A DNA stretch of 5,240 nt, from the NCBI GenBank assembly GCA_021790135.1, contig JAJYIJ010000069.1:1-5240 (forward strand), read 5' to 3'. The notes under the pieces were generated by a model. The model was given only the letters and a program-made list of their open reading frames with translations. It ran no database searches and had not been told where the DNA came from. Source of the stretch: a bacterium (lineage in GTDB: Bacteria; Patescibacteriota; Patescibacteriia; Magasanikbacterales; GWA2-37-8). The translations under genes and the position numbers were made by a program. Of this stretch, positions 1 to 5,221 are shown one piece after another (the stretch's first letter is position 1; every line of letters begins with the position of its first letter).

Positions 1-219
1 GATCAGATGGTGAGCCTTGATACACCACTCCAGAGCGGTGACGTGGTTGAAATTATTGTCGATAAAAATCGCAAAGGACCGAGCCAAGATTGGCTCGATT
101 CAGTCAAGACGCACCTTGCCCGCACGCACATCAAAAATCGCTTCAAAGATCAGGCCAACGAAAAATGGCTTTCTCATTTATTGCCAAAGAAAAAACGCCA
201 GGATAATCCCCTTTCTTAG
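1..219 (+). CDS. RelA/SpoT-family (p)ppGpp synthetase/hydrolase, C-terminal fragment (partial at the window's left edge)
   Basis: The frame is open from base 1 (Asp-Gln before the first Met) to a TAG at 217-219, so this is the 3' end of a longer gene and the Met at base 7 is internal. The 72 visible residues match the second half of a TGS domain and the linker after it in Rel enzymes: a 'PLQSGDVVEI' strand-turn, then the conserved 'GPSQDWL' and 'VKTHLARTHIKNRFK'. Rel enzymes make and/or degrade the alarmone (p)ppGpp in the cytoplasm, and TGS is the regulatory domain after the catalytic part. The protein stops about 25 residues after this block, with a Lys/Arg-rich tail. The helical, zinc-finger and ACT domains of long Rel proteins (about 730 residues) are therefore missing. 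The stop overlaps the parB stop by 4 bases on the opposite strand, and I see no terminator between them. Whether both catalytic domains are present cannot be seen here. Confidence 0.85.
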   Translation, partial: DQMVSLDTPLQSGDVVEIIVDKNRKGPSQDWLDSVKTHLARTHIKNRFKDQANEKWLSHLLPKKKRQDNPLS

Positions 220-1070
220 CCGGTGATTTTTTTAAACACTTCTTTCAACTCTTCCTGGGAAAAATAGCGAATAGCGATGGTGCCACCTTTCCCGGAGGGA
301 TGGACCGAAACTTTTGTACCTAGGGCCTGGCGTAATTTTTCTTCGATATACAAAATATTCGGGTTGGGAATTTTATTTTTTTCTAGGTGCCCTTGGCGCG
401 CGGTTTGTTCCAAAGATCGCACCGTCATTTTTTCTCCGCGCATAGAAGCGAATACTTCTTCGCGCTGTTTGCTATCGGTAATGCTGAGCAATGCCCGCGC
501 TTGCCCGGGACTAATTATTCCCTGCTCGAGTGCCGCGCGCATCGGCTCAGGTAGACTTAAAAGTCGGATGCTATTGGCGATTGCCGAACGGCTTTTGCCG
601 ACTTTAGCGGCAACGGCCTCTTGGGTGAGACCAAACTCTTCGATCAAACGTTGATAGGCAAAAGCTTCTTCAACCGGATTCAAATTCTCACGCTGAATAT
701 TTTCAATCAGCGCAACTTCGAGTTTGTCTTGATCAGCCAACCTCTTAACAATAACGGGGACAACGCTTAAACCGGCTTCTTTAGCCGCCCGCCAGCGCCG
801 CTCGCCCGCAATGATTTCATATCCGCCCGCAACATTTTCCGCGACGAGTAATGGCTGCAAGATTCCGTACTCTTTGATTGATTCTGCCAATTCTGCCAAC
901 TCGACTTCTTTAAACTGACGGCGCGGCTGCTTCGGATTCGGTTTAATTTCGACGAGCGGAACAAGCCAGATCCGCTCAGAGGAAGAATTGTCACCGGTAG
1001 TAAGAGTTAGTTTTTTTCGGGTATTCCCGGTAGCGCTAATGAGGGCGCCAAGGCCGCGACCGATTGCCAT
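216..1070 (-). CDS. parB: ParB/Spo0J-family chromosome partition protein
   Basis: A 284-residue ParB, close to the usual 280-300. It would bind centromere-like parS sites, spread along DNA as a CTP-dependent clamp, and be moved by ParA during chromosome segregation. The N-terminus 'IGRGLGALI' (3-11) is the short ParA-contacting motif. The CTP-binding ParB/Sulfiredoxin-like domain carries 'GGYEIIAGERRWRAA' at 82-96 (GERR motif 89-92) and the second box 'LIENIQRENLNP' at 121-132. A helix-turn-helix DNA-binding segment lies at about 148-174, and the C-terminal dimerisation domain at about 235-284. I chose the ATG at 1070-1068. The frame extends to a TTG at 1088, but that start would add only six residues before the canonical N-terminus and would overlap parA. 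From the ATG the gap to the parA stop is 4 bases, which suggests translational coupling. A GAAAG about 10 bases upstream may serve as a weak ribosome binding site. No parS site is visible in the window. Confidence 0.97.
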   Translation of the reverse strand: MAIGRGLGALISATGNTRKKLTLTTGDNSSSERIWLVPLVEIKPNPKQPRRQFKEVELAELAESIKEYGILQPLLVAENVAGGYEIIAGERRWRAAKEAGLSVVPVIVKRLADQDKLEVALIENIQRENLNPVEEAFAYQRLIEEFGLTQEAVAAKVGKSRSAIANSIRLLSLPEPMRAALEQGIISPGQARALLSITDSKQREEVFASMRGEKMTVRSLEQTARQGHLEKNKIPNPNILYIEEKLRQALGTKVSVHPSGKGGTIAIRYFSQEELKEVFKKITG

Positions 1071-1074
1071 AGTA

Positions 1075-1845
1075 TTAGTATCTTTCAAAATAATCTAATA
1101 GTTCCCGCCCCAGTCGCTCATAAGCTTTCGCGCCCTTTCCCCTCGGTTCGTAGTGAAAAATACTTTGTCCAAAACTGGGCGCTTCGGCCAGGCGAACAGT
1201 TCTGGGAATGACTGAACGGAAAATTGTGTTGGGGAAATATTTATAAAGTTCTTGCATCACTTCATCCGATAAACGATTGCGTGAATCATACATCGTCAAA
1301 ATAGCACCCAGTACTTCAATGTCCGGTTTAATATTTTCACGCACCAAATCAATCGTTTTCAAGAGTTGCCCTAAACCTTCCAGGGCATAATACTCGGCCT
1401 GAACCGGAATAATAATTTTGTCTGCCGCCACCAGCCCATTCAGAGTTAAAAGTCCGAGCGATGGCGGAGAGTCGATGATAATATAGTCATAAGCATGTTT
1501 GACTTCCGTCAAAATTTCCGACAGTTTTCGTTCACGTCCCTCCACATTGACCAACTCGACGTTCGCGCCGGCAAGGTCGGGAGTCGCCGGTACCACCCGA
1601 AGACCGGCGTGAGAGGTATTCAGGGTGACATCATGCAGACGCTCCGACGCCATCAAAGCATGATAAAGCCCCTTCTCCAGTTCTTGATATTTAATTCCCA
1701 AACCTGAGGTAGCATTGCCTTGCGGATCAAGATCAACCAATAAAACAAATTTGCCTGCTTCTGCCAAAGCCGCCGCTAAATTTACGGCCGTCGTGGTCTT
1801 GCCGACTCCGCCTTTTTGATTGACAATTGAAATAATAACAGGCAT
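1075..1845 (-). CDS. parA: ParA/Soj-family chromosome partition ATPase
   Basis: A 256-residue ParA/MinD-superfamily ATPase without an N-terminal DNA-binding extension, so of the short chromosomal Soj type. The deviant Walker A motif 'KGGVGKTTT' is at 11-19, with the signature Lys11 and the P-loop Lys16. Walker A' 'VDLDPQGNAT' is at 37-46, and Walker B 'YIIIDSPPS' at 121-129. The ATP-bound dimer binds nucleoid DNA non-specifically, and ParB stimulates hydrolysis; this cycle segregates the origin region. The ATG at 1845-1843 gives the canonical N-terminus 'MPVIISIVNQKGG'. A TTG at 1881 would add 12 residues, but it lies inside the predicted promoter (1861-1889) and so upstream of any transcript made from it. 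With that promoter the leader would be only about 9 bases with no Shine-Dalgarno, so the message may be nearly leaderless. parB follows after 4 bases in the same operon. Confidence 0.98.
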   Translation of the reverse strand: MPVIISIVNQKGGVGKTTTAVNLAAALAEAGKFVLLVDLDPQGNATSGLGIKYQELEKGLYHALMASERLHDVTLNTSHAGLRVVPATPDLAGANVELVNVEGRERKLSEILTEVKHAYDYIIIDSPPSLGLLTLNGLVAADKIIIPVQAEYYALEGLGQLLKTIDLVRENIKPDIEVLGAILTMYDSRNRLSDEVMQELYKYFPNTIFRSVIPRTVRLAEAPSFGQSIFHYEPRGKGAKAYERLGRELLDYFERY

Positions 1846-1860
1846 ACGTGGTGTATCGTA

Positions 1861-1889
1861 AGTATAGCATAGGATTGACAAATGACCAA
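1861..1889 (-). promoter_or_regulatory. Predicted sigma70-type promoter of parA-parB (extended -10)
   Basis: On the minus strand the -10 hexamer TATACT (1866-1861) is preceded by TGC, giving an extended -10. A weak -35, TTGGTC (1889-1884), lies exactly 17 bases upstream. The start point would fall about 9 bases before the parA ATG. The promoter overlaps the divergent tRNA-Leu promoter. The -10 is good; the -35 matches consensus at only half its positions. No transcript data are available. Confidence 0.55.
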
Positions 1890-1903
1890 GATTTGGTTAG
1901 AAT
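1875..1903 (+). promoter_or_regulatory. Predicted strong sigma70-type promoter of tRNA-Leu
   Basis: A perfect consensus -35, TTGACA (1875-1880), is followed by a 17-base spacer and the -10 TAGAAT (1898-1903), a 5/6 match to TATAAT. Transcription would start near 1910-1911, about 8 bases before the mature tRNA 5' end, leaving a short leader for RNase P to remove. It overlaps the divergent parA promoter. Confidence 0.75.
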
Positions 1904-1918
1904 AAAGAAACTTTTACT

Positions 1919-2000
1919 GCCCAGATGGCGGAATTGGTAGACGCACGGGACTCAAAATCCCGCGACTTCGGTCATGAGAGTTCGATTCTCTCTCTGGGCA
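1919..2000 (+). tRNA. tRNA-Leu (anticodon CAA)
   Basis: An 82-nt class II tRNA. The acceptor stem GCCCAGA (1919-1925) pairs perfectly with TCTGGGC (1993-1999), with discriminator A at 2000. The D-loop holds GGAATTGGTAGAC. The anticodon arm is CGGGA-CTCAAAA-TCCCG, which gives anticodon CAA reading the leucine codon UUG. A long variable arm, GAC-TTCG-GTC, is typical of tRNA-Leu. The T arm is GAGAG-TTCGATT-CTCTC (1976-1992). The discriminator is followed by CGC, so CCA is not encoded and must be added by a nucleotidyltransferase. The 3' half, from the anticodon loop onward, doubles as the antisense 3' end of the serine recombinase gene, which suggests it is the integration target of the adjoining element. 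Confidence 0.98.
1952..2000. other. Putative attachment site: tRNA-Leu 3' half shared with the recombinase C-terminus
   Basis: The recombinase stop codon lies in the tRNA anticodon loop (1952-1954), and its last 15 residues (543-557) are read antisense from the tRNA 3' half. Elements that use tRNA genes as attB often have the integrase gene next to, or running into, the tRNA. The crossover point cannot be placed from this window because no clear second copy of the sequence is visible. Two positions are possible: near the anticodon loop, with the element supplying the tRNA 3' half, or near the acceptor end, with the recombinase acquiring a host-encoded tail. Confidence 0.55.
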
Positions 2001-3625
2001 CGCAAGTTCACACTATGACGTTTTAAGAGGGCAGAGTAGCCCTCTTTTGCGTTGTAATTAGCCAAGCTTCCACTCTTGAAATTGAGTTCGTAAAATACGT
2101 TTGTCGCCATGTCTCGTTTTTCACTGTCGAGAGCATTTTTGTAGTATATCTTAGCGTCTTTCACGAGTTCGGAAAACGAAATAACGGTATCCAGCATTTC
2201 TTGCGCAGAAACATTTTGAGAAGATAATTTTTCTTCAACCTGCTTTATTTCGTTTTCCAAGCGTTCGTGATCTGCGGTCAGTTGCTCAATCGTGTAAACA
2301 TTCGTGCGGAGTAACGTAACTTTGTTTTGTTCAAGATATTTCAGATCGTCCATAATTCGCTGTCGCTGTTTTTTCAGCGTGCCAGTTTCAAATTGGCGTT
2401 TATTTTCGACGGTATCGTACAATTCGTCTTTGGCTCGTGCCTCAATCTCGGTCAGCTCTTCATCGGTAAAATGGATTTTGTCCATAATATCCGCCACGGT
2501 ATCGTCAATCGTTTCTTCGGTTAAATTCTTGTCAGTACTATCGCAGGTACGCAAACAATTACAGCGATAATAATTATTACCTTTCTGTTCGTAGGGCGAA
2601 TACACACGGCCACATACACATCTTACAAAACCTCGGTAAGTGAAGAAGTCTTTATCAACGTAAAAGATTTTAACATTCCTGCTCTTTAATGTTTCCTGCA
2701 CCTTGTTAAAAAGGCCGGTGTCAATTAGCGGCTGGTGTATACCGTCAATAATTTCATCGCCAATTTTAAGTTTGCCAATATAAAATGGGTTGTGTAATAT
2801 TTTTTCAATACTCTTTTCGTTGAGCGACCTTGAAGCAATCGGTATTTCTTCCAACTCCGTTCCGGCTAGGGTTTCGGCTTTCGTTCGCTTGCGTCGTGAA
2901 GGACTGCTCGTTAAGCCCTGTTCATTCGCCCACTTGGCTAATTGCCTTAGTCCCCACCCTCCTGTTGCGTATAGCTCAAATATTTGCCTTACAAGGGGTG
3001 CTCGGTCGGGATCAAGTGGTTTGTTGTCAGAGCCTTGGTTTAAGTACCCAATCGGGGCTTTGTAAGTACATTTTCCCTCTGCCCACAATTTCGTATTGGC
3101 TCCTCGTATTTTTTCGCTAATAACTCGGGAATAGTGCGCCGCAAACATTCCGTCAATGTCCATGTGGAGTGCTCCCGAACTGGTATCATCATAGTTCGCT
3201 TGAACAAATCGCACATCAACATTGTTCTTAATCAAATTTTTAAGAATAATACCATCTTGGTCGTTTCGGCTCGCTCTATCCCAACACAAACAAATGACAC
3301 CTTTAAATTGTTTACTCATCAAAGCGTCAATCAACTGCTTAAACTTCGGCCGTTCAATACGATAAACAAAAGAGCCGTCTTTGCTTACTTCCACGTCGGC
3401 TGTTTTGTAAGCGGTATGTTTTTCCTTTATCACGCCATTATCGCAAAAACTTTCAACAGAATAATCGGCCACTGTTAGCTTGTTGTTTTTAGCATATCGC
3501 AAGCACTCGTTGGTTTGATAATCAATCGAATTCTTTTGGTTGTCGGCGTCATCGGTGCTCTTGCGAGCGTAGATTAAATACTCGTTACTGTGGCTTGATT
3601 GTGGCTTCTGCTTTTTTGTTGTCAT
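1952..3625 (-). CDS. Large serine recombinase (site-specific integrase of the element)
   Basis: A 557-residue large serine recombinase. The N-terminal resolvase catalytic domain (about 15-180) has the nucleophile Ser23 in 'YARKS' (19-23), and 'WDRASRND' (115-122) carries the conserved active-site arginines of this family. The Recombinase domain starts at 'YKAPIGY' (188-194). A zinc-ribbon-like segment follows, with C336-x-C338 and C355-x-C357. A charged, probably coiled-coil region spans about 400-470, as in phage-type serine integrases. These enzymes cut both strands with 2-base staggers and join attP to attB. I chose the ATG at 3625. A longer frame from 3700 adds 25 residues that do not look like the family N-terminus and would deepen the overlap with the upstream gene. 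The 41-base overlap with that gene implies translational coupling. Residues 543-557 are encoded antisense within tRNA-Leu, and an 8-bp hairpin lies at codons near 527-535. No frameshift or lost catalytic residue is seen, so it looks active. Confidence 0.95.
   Translation of the reverse strand: MTTKKQKPQSSHSNEYLIYARKSTDDADNQKNSIDYQTNECLRYAKNNKLTVADYSVESFCDNGVIKEKHTAYKTADVEVSKDGSFVYRIERPKFKQLIDALMSKQFKGVICLCWDRASRNDQDGIILKNLIKNNVDVRFVQANYDDTSSGALHMDIDGMFAAHYSRVISEKIRGANTKLWAEGKCTYKAPIGYLNQGSDNKPLDPDRAPLVRQIFELYATGGWGLRQLAKWANEQGLTSSPSRRKRTKAETLAGTELEEIPIASRSLNEKSIEKILHNPFYIGKLKIGDEIIDGIHQPLIDTGLFNKVQETLKSRNVKIFYVDKDFFTYRGFVRCVCGRVYSPYEQKGNNYYRCNCLRTCDSTDKNLTEETIDDTVADIMDKIHFTDEELTEIEARAKDELYDTVENKRQFETGTLKKQRQRIMDDLKYLEQNKVTLLRTNVYTIEQLTADHERLENEIKQVEEKLSSQNVSAQEMLDTVISFSELVKDAKIYYKNALDSEKRDMATNVFYELNFKSGSLANYNAKEGYSALLKRHSVNLRAQRENRTLMTEVAGF
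2025..2048 (+). terminator. Terminator-like hairpin downstream of tRNA-Leu
   Basis: A perfect 8-bp stem, AAGAGGGC (2025-2032) with GCCCTCTT (2039-2046), has a 6-base loop and a short T run (2045-2048). It lies 25 bases after the tRNA and points the right way to end its transcript. The T run is short, so this is a moderate terminator at best. It also lies inside the 3' coding part of the recombinase gene on the other strand, where the hairpin is translated in frame. Confidence 0.5.
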
Positions 3626-3824
3626 ATTCTTCAGGCTTAATTGTTTTGGGATTATACACCTCTTTTCTAAAATTGCCAGATCGCCGTACCTTTTTACCAT
3701 TCTTAATCATGTAACCCTCGGCCAACAAACGGCGTCGGACTTTGAGCATTACATGATAAAGTCCGACAAAATTATGGATTGCCTCATCGGAAAAGATAAA
3801 ATTGTCGGGCTTGGTTTCCGGCAT
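3585..3824 (-). CDS. Small hypothetical protein between rep and the recombinase
   Basis: A 79-residue frame of unknown function that I do not recognise. The first half is a probable amphipathic helix ('AIHNFVGLYHVMLKVRRRLLAEGY', in pieces at 15-38) ending in a basic stretch. The middle and C-terminus are rich in Lys/Arg ('KNGKKVRRSGNFRKE' at 41-55) and the tail is mixed-charge and probably disordered. No signal peptide or membrane segment is seen. Context supports it as a real gene: its ATG follows the rep stop after one base (TAA-T-ATG), and its 3' end overlaps the recombinase start by 41 bases, so the three genes read like one coupled unit. Its size, charge and position would fit a DNA-binding accessory factor, such as a recombination directionality factor or a regulator, but that is a guess from context only. 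Confidence 0.65.
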   Translation of the reverse strand: MPETKPDNFIFSDEAIHNFVGLYHVMLKVRRRLLAEGYMIKNGKKVRRSGNFRKEVYNPKTIKPEEYDNKKAEATIKPQ

Positions 3825-3825
3825 A

Positions 3826-4641
3826 TTACGGAGCGGTTGCGTTGTTTGCCGTCAGGTCAAAAACTCGGTAGATGAACGAACCGGCGTAATCATTTTTATA
3901 CTCGTGTTCAAATACTTTTTGCTTCTCATCAAGGCCGTTCATTACTTCATCAATTTCTTGTTCGTTCATTATCACCTTTGGCTGGAGCAACCCACGAGAA
4001 GCAAAATATTTTTTCTTGCCTTTCATTCGTTCATCGCCGTTCTGCTTGGTAAAATATTTGCTCAAATATCCGCCAATGTTCCGGACGTTGTTAATCACCA
4101 CGACCTTTAGTTGTTTTTCTCTCCATAATTTTCTGATCGTGCTAAACAAATAGTCTCGCTTGGGCAAGTTAAAATACAGAACGTGAAAATGAACGGCTCC
4201 CCGTTCTTGAAATTCCGGCACCGCCACATATTTTAAATAACACTCTTTTTGCTTCGTGATTTCGTAGTTCAACCGCTTAGTGAAAACCGTAAATATTTTG
4301 TTGGCTCTCGCAATATCCGTTATGTTTTCTTGGAACGTGTAAGTAATGAAAACAGGCTTGTAGACGTAGCCGGTTACGGGGTCGTGGTACTGTCCGACAT
4401 TAGCGTTAATTAACCGACGTAGGTGCGCCTTTGCTTGGTAAGCCGAGCGTTTGTTTGCTTCCAGACGTTTGCTTATTTCGGCGTCGGTGGCTTCGTCCAA
4501 GGCAGCGAGTTGAGGCCTGTAAGAGGGGGAGACCGACTTCGTGGTGGGATGAAGTGGGAAGCCATAAGCCAAGCTCCTACTGAAAACGTAGAGCTCGTGA
4601 ATGTTGCCGGATATGACTATTTTTCTTTTCGTAATGTTCAT
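3826..4641 (-). CDS. HUH-family rolling-circle replication initiator (G2P/ORF2-like Rep)
   Basis: A 271-residue replication-associated protein of the HUH endonuclease superfamily. Such proteins nick one strand at the origin through a catalytic tyrosine and stay covalently attached to the 5' end while a host helicase and polymerase displace the strand. All three family motifs are visible in order. Motif I is 'FITYTF' (98-103). Motif II, 'AVHFHVLYF' (149-157), has metal-binding His151 and His153. Motif III, 'GGYLSKYFTK' (190-199), has two tyrosines, Tyr192 and Tyr196, spaced as in two-tyrosine Reps of phage type. The downstream 'KKYFASRGLLQP' (210-221) is also typical of the group of Reps found in filamentous phages and Gram-positive plasmids. 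I chose the ATG at 4641. A GTG at 4755 keeps the frame open but falls inside the 15-bp hairpin, which looks like an origin or control site. No clear Shine-Dalgarno precedes the ATG; the leader is very A/T-rich. Confidence 0.92.
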   Translation of the reverse strand: MNITKRKIVISGNIHELYVFSRSLAYGFPLHPTTKSVSPSYRPQLAALDEATDAEISKRLEANKRSAYQAKAHLRRLINANVGQYHDPVTGYVYKPVFITYTFQENITDIARANKIFTVFTKRLNYEITKQKECYLKYVAVPEFQERGAVHFHVLYFNLPKRDYLFSTIRKLWREKQLKVVVINNVRNIGGYLSKYFTKQNGDERMKGKKKYFASRGLLQPKVIMNEQEIDEVMNGLDEKQKVFEHEYKNDYAGSFIYRVFDLTANNATAP

Positions 4642-4720
4642 GCTAAAAAAACTATTAAAATTCTCATTATGTTTACTTATTATCAAGAATAACAGCGAGC
4701 GAACGACGACCGGCGAACCA

Positions 4721-4759
4721 GTGAGTGATTGGCGACGGGCAATATCGCCAATCACTCAC
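4721..4759. repeat. Perfect 15-bp inverted repeat with 9-base loop; candidate double-strand origin
   Basis: GTGAGTGATTGGCGA (4721-4735) and its exact reverse complement (4745-4759) flank the 9-base loop CGGGCAATA. It lies 79 bases upstream of the rep ATG. Rolling-circle Reps commonly bind and nick at such hairpins, so it is a good candidate for the origin. The nick site is not identified. A perfect stem of this length is very unlikely by chance. Autoregulation of rep from the same site is also possible. Confidence 0.6.
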
Positions 4760-4823
4760 CACTTTCGCCAAATTATTTGTTCCAATTTTTCACTTTCACT
4801 ACCACTCACTTCATCGCTTCACT
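4753..4823 (-). repeat. Cluster of AGTG (CACT) repeats, possible Rep-binding iterons
   Basis: Seven copies of CACT on the plus strand (AGTG on the minus strand) begin at 4753, 4760, 4791, 4797, 4803, 4807 and 4820. They lie within 71 bases, where well under one would be expected by chance. They include two copies of CACTCAC (4753 and 4803), with a third in inverted form in the hairpin (4721). TCGCCAA also repeats (4745 and 4765, inverted at 4729). Direct repeats next to an origin hairpin are often initiator binding sites. Confidence 0.5.
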
Positions 4824-4837
4824 CTTTGCATTACCAC

Positions 4838-4909
4838 CTTGCTCGGAAGCTACCTTTTTTCGTCGGTCTGGCGACCGCCCGAAAAAAGGTAATGCTTGAC
4901 CGAGGCAAG
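4838..4909. repeat. Large nested hairpin; candidate single-strand origin or other structured DNA signal
   Basis: Three nested stems are visible. The outer one is CTTGCTCGG (4838-4846) with CCGAGGCAAG (4900-4909), 9 bp with one bulged G. The middle one is TACCTTTTTTCG (4851-4862) with CGAAAAAAGGTA (4880-4891), 12 bp and perfect. The inner one is CGGTC-TGGC-GACCG (4864-4877). A competing pair, GCATTACC (4828-4835) with GGTAATGC (4888-4895), would break the middle stem. A T run follows at 4915-4921. Long imperfect hairpins of this kind act as lagging-strand (single-strand) origins in rolling-circle plasmids. That role is inferred from position and fold only. Confidence 0.45.
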
Positions 4910-5101
4910 AAATATTTTTTTAAACAAAGCTATTAAAAGCGTACTAAAATGAGTTTGTAGAAAGTTGGTACCCATTTTTGTTCAAACAAATTTATTCCAC
5001 TGAACTAAGCCAAATGAGCGACTAACTTTTGTACAATTCCATTGTGCCAAAGTGAGGTTGACGAACTTGGACGTCCAGCTTACGTCAGTGTACTTTTTTG
5101 C

Positions 5102-5142
5102 TATTCTGAAATGTTCCAGTAAACATTTTCAGAATATTTTTT
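5102..5142 (+). terminator. A/T-rich hairpin followed by a T run (terminator-like)
   Basis: TATTCTGAAATGTT (5102-5115) pairs with AACATTTTCAGAATA (5122-5136), with one bulged T and a 6-base loop, and is followed by TTTTTT (5137-5142). The stem is long but A/T-rich, so termination strength is uncertain. No plus-strand gene is visible just upstream to need it. The arm TTTTCAGAAT recurs as a direct copy at 5176-5185, which favours a protein-binding repeat as an alternative. The hairpin is itself enclosed by a 10/11 inverted repeat, CCAAAGTGAGG (5047-5057) with CCTTACTTTGG (5148-5158). Confidence 0.35.
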
Positions 5143-5221
5143 GTTGGCCTTACTTTGGGCAAAAAGTGGTCAAACTTTTCAGAATTTTGTATATTGGCAG
5201 AGTAACAAAACTGTATTCCCG

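Noticed and set aside
216..1088. A parS centromere site near parAB
   Set aside because: I looked for the GTTTCACGTGAAAC-type palindrome in the whole window and found none. parS may lie elsewhere in the genome.
1952..1954. TGA recoding (Gracilibacteria-type code, TGA as glycine)
   Set aside because: The recombinase TGA sits at a sensible end in the tRNA anticodon loop, and no other gene here needs TGA read as an amino acid.
3626..3700. Longer recombinase start at 3700 (582 residues)
   Set aside because: The extra 25 residues do not resemble the family N-terminus and would overlap the 79-residue gene by over 100 bases. The ATG at 3625 places the catalytic Ser at residue 23, as is usual.
4642..4755. 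Upstream extension of the rep frame to a GTG at 4755 (309 residues)
   Set aside because: The added 38 residues would be translated from the right arm and loop of the perfect hairpin and lack family-like sequence. The ATG at 4641 gives a sensible N-terminus.
4601..4936. Plus-strand 111-residue open frame with a hydrophobic start
   Set aside because: It begins antisense to rep, runs through the hairpins and iteron-like repeats, and has no recognisable domain or ribosome binding site. The hydrophobic start reflects T-rich DNA.
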